A stretch of DNA of 64,000 nucleotides from Rhodospirillaceae bacterium (GTDB lineage Bacteria; Pseudomonadota; Alphaproteobacteria; Dongiales; Dongiaceae), in contig SSEL01000032.1 of the NCBI GenBank assembly GCA_008012315.1, positions 62,001 to 126,000 of the forward strand, given 5' to 3'. A program made the position numbers and the translations under genes. Under the pieces are notes generated by a model. The model had not been told where the DNA came from. It ran no database searches and saw only the letters and a program-made list of their open reading frames with translations. This document shows positions 58,072 to 64,000 of this stretch, piece after piece. Positions within the stretch are counted from its first letter, which is position 1, and the number at the start of each line of letters is the position of its first letter.

Positions 58072-59945
58072 TCTTCCGCCATGACCTTGTCGATCAGCTG
58101 ATCGTTGCGCTTGACCGGAATCCGCTGCTGCAGGGCTCCGGCAAATTGCGTGCTCAATTCGTTGCGAATGTCTTCCATCAGCTTGTCGCTGACGATCTTG
58201 GCTTCGTCCTTGTGATCGGCGGCAACAGCCGGGGTGATTGCGGTCAATCGCGCGACGACCGGACCGTCCGCAGCCTGGCCTTCTGCATAGTCCCCGATCT
58301 TTGCGGCGAAGAGCTTCTTGGCAAGATCGACGTCGATGCCGTTATCGGTATCGCCGACATCGCGCGTGAAGGAGGCGCTCGACTTGACGTCCAGCTTCAT
58401 GGCTTTGGCCTCAGCCGCCAGATCACCACCGTTACGCAGCTTTTCGACGAGGGCCTTCGCTTTTTCGGTCGCGAGGCTGCGCTGCTTATCGGCGATCCAA
58501 TCCTGCGTGACCTGGTCCTTGATCTCGGCCAAGGGCTTCAGTTCAGGCGCAGTGATACCGGTCACCTGAACGACGGCATAGCCGCCATCCGGCATGGCTG
58601 TGAGCTGGCTGGTGCTGCCGCTTTGGGTTTGCTGGATCAAACCCAGCACTTCCGGCCGCAGGCCCAGTTCCTTGCCATCGCGGTCCGTTCCCAGCGAATC
58701 GACCGCCGGCAGGGTCGTCACTTTCAGCTTCAGCTTCTCGGCGGCTTCGGAGACGCTCGCACCACCGGCCAGCGCATCTTCCAGCTGGTTGACGATGGAA
58801 ACCATGGAATCGCTGGCGCGGGAGAGCGCGATCGTATCCCGCAACTGATTCTTGACCTGGTCCAGGCTCTGGGTGCTGGCAGCCGTGATGCTCTTCACAT
58901 GCACCAGGTGCAGACCGAAGGGGCTCTTGATCGGCGCCGAGACGCCATCTGCCGCGAGCGCAAAGACGGGATCCTGCAACTCCTTCGGCTGCAGTTTGTC
59001 CTTGGTCACCGTGCCGAGATCGACCGGCCCGCCGTTGGTTACTTCCTTGACCGCTTCGGCAAAAGCCTTGCCCGATTTCATGGCATCGAGAATCTTGTCG
59101 ATCGATGCCTGGTCCTGAACCACGACCTGCTCGACGTCACGCAATTCCGGGGTACGGAACTCGGCTTCGCGATTCTTGTATTCCTGCCGGATATCCTCAT
59201 CCGAAACGGTGATGTCCTTTGCAAAATCAGCCGGCGAGAGCTGCAGCACCGTGGCGGCGCGATATTCGGGCCGCATATATTGTTGAGCGTGATCCTTGTG
59301 GAATTGCGTCAGCGCGGCGTCATCGGGTGTGCCGGCATCGGTGATCGAGGCCGAGGGAATGACCAGGACATCAGCCGTGCGAGTTTCCGCCTGATAGCTA
59401 TAGATTTCATCCACCAGGATCGGCGGTAGCACGATGTTGCTGAACAGGGCACGATAAAGCTGCTGGTCCTGCAGTTCATCGCGGACCCGCTGATAGAAAC
59501 TCGCTTCGTCATATCCTTCTTGGCGGATGGTCGCGAGGAACTGGTTGCGGTTGAACTTGCCGTCGATGCCCTGGAAGCTTTGCTGCGCCTGGATGGTCTG
59601 AACCACCAGCGTATCCGGGACGGTCAATCCCAATTGGCGGGTATAGACCTGCATCAGATTGCGGTTGATGCGCTGATCGACCAACTTCTGCGGGACGCCG
59701 GCTTGCCGAATTTGCTCCGGTGTCAATTGCACGCCTTGCCGCTGATATCCCTGGACCAGCGTTTGCAGATCGCGATGCAGGTCGGCTTGGCTATATTCCA
59801 GCTTGCCGACCGTCGCCACCGGCTCGCTTTTGCCGCTGTTTCGGAAGATATCGCCTACGCCCCAGGCGGCAAAAGCAACGATCAGGATCACGAACAGGAT
59901 TTTTGCCACCAGCGAGGTGGTCTTATGCCGGATGGTGCTGAGCAT
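58068..59945 (-). CDS. ppiD: PpiD-like periplasmic peptidyl-prolyl isomerase/chaperone
   Basis: 625 residues. One N-terminal membrane anchor (LVAKILFVILIVAFAAWGV), a SurA_N/PpiD chaperone region, a parvulin domain around residues 250-360 (VVQDQASIDKILDAMKSGKA ... PFGLHLVHVKSI), and a long helical C-terminal part. It should act on proteins leaving the Sec translocon. The parvulin part is degenerate in many relatives, so isomerase activity is uncertain. It is the first gene of a two-gene unit with trpE and diverges from tpiA. Confidence 0.9.
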   Translation of the reverse strand: MLSTIRHKTTSLVAKILFVILIVAFAAWGVGDIFRNSGKSEPVATVGKLEYSQADLHRDLQTLVQGYQRQGVQLTPEQIRQAGVPQKLVDQRINRNLMQVYTRQLGLTVPDTLVVQTIQAQQSFQGIDGKFNRNQFLATIRQEGYDEASFYQRVRDELQDQQLYRALFSNIVLPPILVDEIYSYQAETRTADVLVIPSASITDAGTPDDAALTQFHKDHAQQYMRPEYRAATVLQLSPADFAKDITVSDEDIRQEYKNREAEFRTPELRDVEQVVVQDQASIDKILDAMKSGKAFAEAVKEVTNGGPVDLGTVTKDKLQPKELQDPVFALAADGVSAPIKSPFGLHLVHVKSITAASTQSLDQVKNQLRDTIALSRASDSMVSIVNQLEDALAGGASVSEAAEKLKLKVTTLPAVDSLGTDRDGKELGLRPEVLGLIQQTQSGSTSQLTAMPDGGYAVVQVTGITAPELKPLAEIKDQVTQDWIADKQRSLATEKAKALVEKLRNGGDLAAEAKAMKLDVKSSASFTRDVGDTDNGIDVDLAKKLFAAKIGDYAEGQAADGPVVARLTAITPAVAADHKDEAKIVSDKLMEDIRNELSTQFAGALQQRIPVKRNDQLIDKVMAEE

Positions 59946-60100
59946 CTTGATCTACCAGTTGAAAATCGGCCGGCATCATAGGGATAGCGGCAGGCTGCGG
60001 CAAGCGTTCCAGACTTGAAAATGTAATCTATCCGTCTGGCCCGATTGGGCGGGGCTGTGTTAGGAAGGCCGCCGCCACTGGAAAAAGGATGGATCGAACC

Positions 60101-60862
60101 ATGTCGACGCCGAATGTACGGCCGCTGGCGGCCGGCAATTGGAAGATGAATGGCAGCAGCGAAATGGCCTTGTCCCTGCTGAAAGGGTTGACCGAACGGC
60201 GGCAATCGGCCGGCGGGAATTTGGCTGCCGAAGTTCTGGTTTGCCCGCCTTTTCCTTATTTGGCGGCGGCCATCGCTTTGGTCGGCAAGGATATTGCCGT
60301 CGGCGGACAGGATTGCCATCCCAAGGTTTCCGGTGCCCATACCGGCGATGTGGCGGCGGCGATGCTGGCGGATATTGGCTGTCGGTATGTCATTCTGGGG
60401 CATTCCGAACGACGGACCGATCATGGCGAATCCAGTGCGGATGTCGCTGCGAAGGCCGCGGCGGCCCTTGCGGCGAAGCTGACGGCTATCATCTGCGTCG
60501 GCGAAACCGAAGCCGAACGGGATCGTGGCGATACGCTGAAAGTCGTTGAAAAACAGGTCGTTGAATCGCTTCCCGCAGGCGGTTCCTCAGCCAATCTGGT
60601 GGTTGCCTATGAACCGGTTTGGGCGATCGGCACGGGACGCACCCCGACAACCGATGATGTGGCGGCCGTGCATGGCCATATCCGTAAGCTCTTGCAAGGC
60701 AAATTGGCCGATGGTGGCCAGGTTCGTATCCTCTATGGCGGCTCGGTCAAGCCGACCAATGCGGCGGAGCTGATGGCGATTCCCGATGTAAACGGGGCGC
60801 TGGTCGGCGGTGCCAGCCTCAAGGTCGAGGATTTCTGGGCAATTACCGAGGCTTGCCGCTGA
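60101..60862 (+). CDS. tpiA: Triosephosphate isomerase
   Basis: Interconverts dihydroxyacetone phosphate and glyceraldehyde 3-phosphate. 253 residues. The catalytic Lys is in NWKMNG, His in LGHSERR, Glu in [12 protein letters not shown] chose ATG 60101 because the AAAAAGGA site at 60082-60089 overlaps the earlier ATG (60089) and is well spaced from the later one. It opens the conserved tpiA-secG-pyrG-kdsA order. Confidence 0.96.
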   Translation: MSTPNVRPLAAGNWKMNGSSEMALSLLKGLTERRQSAGGNLAAEVLVCPPFPYLAAAIALVGKDIAVGGQDCHPKVSGAHTGDVAAAMLADIGCRYVILGHSERRTDHGESSADVAAKAAAALAAKLTAIICVGETEAERDRGDTLKVVEKQVVESLPAGGSSANLVVAYEPVWAIGTGRTPTTDDVAAVHGHIRKLLQGKLADGGQVRILYGGSVKPTNAAELMAIPDVNGALVGGASLKVEDFWAITEACR

Positions 60863-60965
60863 CACTGCGGATAGCTGTCCCAAGGTGTTTAATGTTTCGC
60901 TGGCCAAGCGGCTGTAAAACCGCTAGAACGCCGGCAAATTGACGTGAATTCAAAGGATTGGTGCG

Positions 60966-61403
60966 ATGATTATCGTACTGGTATTGCATATTGTGATCGC
61001 CGTCTTCCTGATCGGCCTGATTCTGGTGCAGAAGAATGAAGGCGGTCTCGGTGGGCTGGGCGGCGGCGGCGGGTCCGGCGCCGGCGGTATGGGCGGTTTC
61101 CTGGCCGGCCGGACCCAGGCCAATCTGTTGACCCGGATGACCGGCGGTCTGGCGGCGGCGTTTTTTGTCACCAGCCTGATCCTGGCGATCATGTCGACGC
61201 ATGGCGGTCAGAACCAGCTCGTGCCGGACCTGACGGCGCCGGCCGGTAACGCACCTGCCGCGCCGGCAACGCCATCGCCTGCGGCGCCGGCCGATTCCGG
61301 GTCGCTGAACCTGGAGAAGGGCAGCACGACGACTCCGACAGTACCGCAGCCGGCAGCGCCGCAACCGGCGACACCGCAACCGGCCGCGCCGGCGGGTCAG
61401 TAA
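60966..61403 (+). CDS. secG: Protein-export membrane protein SecG
   Basis: Small subunit of the SecYEG translocon, 145 residues. Two membrane helices (VLHIVIAVFLIGLILVQ and LAAAFFVTSLILAIM) flank the glycine-rich loop (GGLGGLGGGGGSGAGGMGG). The C-terminal 60 residues are a Pro/Ala-rich tail with PQPAAPQPATPQPAAP repeats that vary freely in this family. A weak hairpin (TCGCGG/CCGCGA, 61418-61435) follows the gene. Confidence 0.94.
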   Translation: MIIVLVLHIVIAVFLIGLILVQKNEGGLGGLGGGGGSGAGGMGGFLAGRTQANLLTRMTGGLAAAFFVTSLILAIMSTHGGQNQLVPDLTAPAGNAPAAPATPSPAAPADSGSLNLEKGSTTTPTVPQPAAPQPATPQPAAPAGQ

Positions 61404-61507
61404 GCCACAATCCTGAGTCGCGGCTTAACCCGCGATTCTCGTCAAGAAGTAAGTTGAACCGGGGCAGCGATTGTTCGCTTGCCCCCTTACCCTGTTTCAT
61501 TTCATAA

Positions 61508-63142
<1,635 letters not shown>

Positions 63143-63183
63143 CCAGCGCCGCGAGCGGCACGGTCCATGGGATCAGGCATCAG

Positions 63184-64000
63184 ATGAGCACTATTCGGGT
63201 TGCAAATATCGATATCGCCAATCATGCACCCATGGTGATGATTGGCGGCATGAATGTCCTGGAGGAGCGCGATACGGTCTTCCAGGTGGCGGAAGCTTTT
63301 TGCAAGGCCACGCAGCGCATCGGCATGCCCTATATTTTCAAGGCGTCTTTCGACAAGGCGAACCGTTCGTCGATCCACTCGTTTCGCGGGCCCGGCCTCG
63401 ACGAAGGCTTGAAGCTGCTTGGCGAGGTCAAGTCGCGGTTCGGCGTCTCGATCCTGACCGATGTGCATACACCGGAACAGGCAGCGCCGGCTGCGGAAGT
63501 CTGCGACATCATCCAGGTGCCGGCTTTCCTTGCCCGGCAGACCGATCTGATTGCAGCCATGGCGGCGACGAAAGCGGCGATCAATGTCAAGAAGCCGCAA
63601 TTCATGAGCCCGCCGCAGATCAAGAATATCGTCGAGAAGATCCGCGAAGGCGGCAACGAGCGGATTCTGCTGTGCGAGCGCGGTTCCTGCTTCGGCTACG
63701 ACAATCTGGTCGTCGATATGCTGGGCTTCCGCACCATGAAGGCCGTCAGCGGCGATCTGCCGATCATCTTCGATGCGACGCATGCCTTGCAGATGCGCGA
63801 TCCGGCGGCGGAAAAATCCGGTGGCCGACGGGCCCAGATCGCCGAGCTTGCGCGCGCCGGACTGGCGATCGGCATTGCCGGGCTGTTTATCGAAGCGCAT
63901 CCCGATCCGGACAAGGCGAAGTGCGACGGGCCTTGCGCCTTGCCCCTTGCCAAGTTGCCTGCTTTCCTGGAGCAGATGAAAACCTTGGACGACCTCGTCA
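63184..64000 (+). CDS. kdsA: 2-dehydro-3-deoxyphosphooctonate aldolase (KDO-8-P synthase), 3' end missing
   Basis: Condenses phosphoenolpyruvate and arabinose 5-phosphate to KDO-8-phosphate for the LPS inner core. 272 codons are visible; only the last few residues lie beyond the window. Conserved parts: [52 protein letters not shown] and [15 protein letters not shown]. Asn24 in GGMN, where metal-dependent enzymes have Cys, points to the metal-independent class. It starts at ATG 63184. Confidence 0.95.
   Translation, partial: MSTIRVANIDIANHAPMVMIGGMNVLEERDTVFQVAEAFCKATQRIGMPYIFKASFDKANRSSIHSFRGPGLDEGLKLLGEVKSRFGVSILTDVHTPEQAAPAAEVCDIIQVPAFLARQTDLIAAMAATKAAINVKKPQFMSPPQIKNIVEKIREGGNERILLCERGSCFGYDNLVVDMLGFRTMKAVSGDLPIIFDATHALQMRDPAAEKSGGRRAQIAELARAGLAIGIAGLFIEAHPDPDKAKCDGPCALPLAKLPAFLEQMKTLDDLV

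Overview
This window is one stretch of a moderately GC-rich (roughly 60 percent by eye) alphaproteobacterial chromosome. The nuo cluster runs straight into birA, coaX and an RNase J gene. It is followed by proS-lolC-lolD...dnaE, rpsB-tsf-pyrH-frr-uppS-cdsA-dxr-rseP-bamA and a lexA-moeA-moaC-trpCDG block. This order, and the GTTC-N7-GTTC LexA box in front of lexA, suggest a Rhodospirillales-type lineage; I do not assign a genus. I see no transposase, integrase, CRISPR array, tRNA or rRNA.

Layout: (1) 1-12477, complex I genes nuoD (partial) to nuoN in tight order. (2) 12474-15692, birA, coaX and rnj, continuing the same run. (3) 15723-19509, a small secreted protein, proS, and the lipoprotein-export genes lolC/lolD. 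(4) 19510-22426, an accessory interval between lolD and dnaE: palindromic repeats, an AT-richer four-helix membrane protein gene, a possible small RNA with a terminator, and an AbrB-family membrane protein on the minus strand. (5) 22427-25861, dnaE. (6) 25862-37584, an rpsB leader, then translation factors, UMP kinase, isoprenoid/phospholipid and outer-membrane biogenesis genes (uppS, cdsA, dxr, rseP, bamA, skp), fabZ and a glyoxalase, closed by a strong terminator. (7) 37652-48144, mostly minus strand: gltA, gltX, (comEC on plus), lexA, moeA, moaC, trpC, trpD, trpG. (8) 48145-56556, an accessory block between trpG and trpE: a P-type-ATPase-like protein without its catalytic residues, a divergent polysaccharide deacetylase, a TctABC tricarboxylate transporter, a frameshifted DUF1287 gene, and hmp with a NsrR-like operator. 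(9) 56557-64000, trpE and a PpiD-like foldase on minus, then tpiA, secG, pyrG and kdsA (partial) on plus.

Most of the window is housekeeping. The points most worth a second look are: the 502-residue pseudo-P-type ATPase at 48333-49841, in which the TGE, CPC, DKTGT and GDGxND motifs are all replaced; the DUF1287 gene at 54469-55047, whose conserved Cys region is scrambled by three shifts that restore the frame; a perfect 18-bp inverted repeat in front of hmp; the absence of lpxD/lpxA/lpxI/lpxB from the bamA-fabZ neighbourhood although kdsA is nearby; and a candidate small RNA ending at about 21060.
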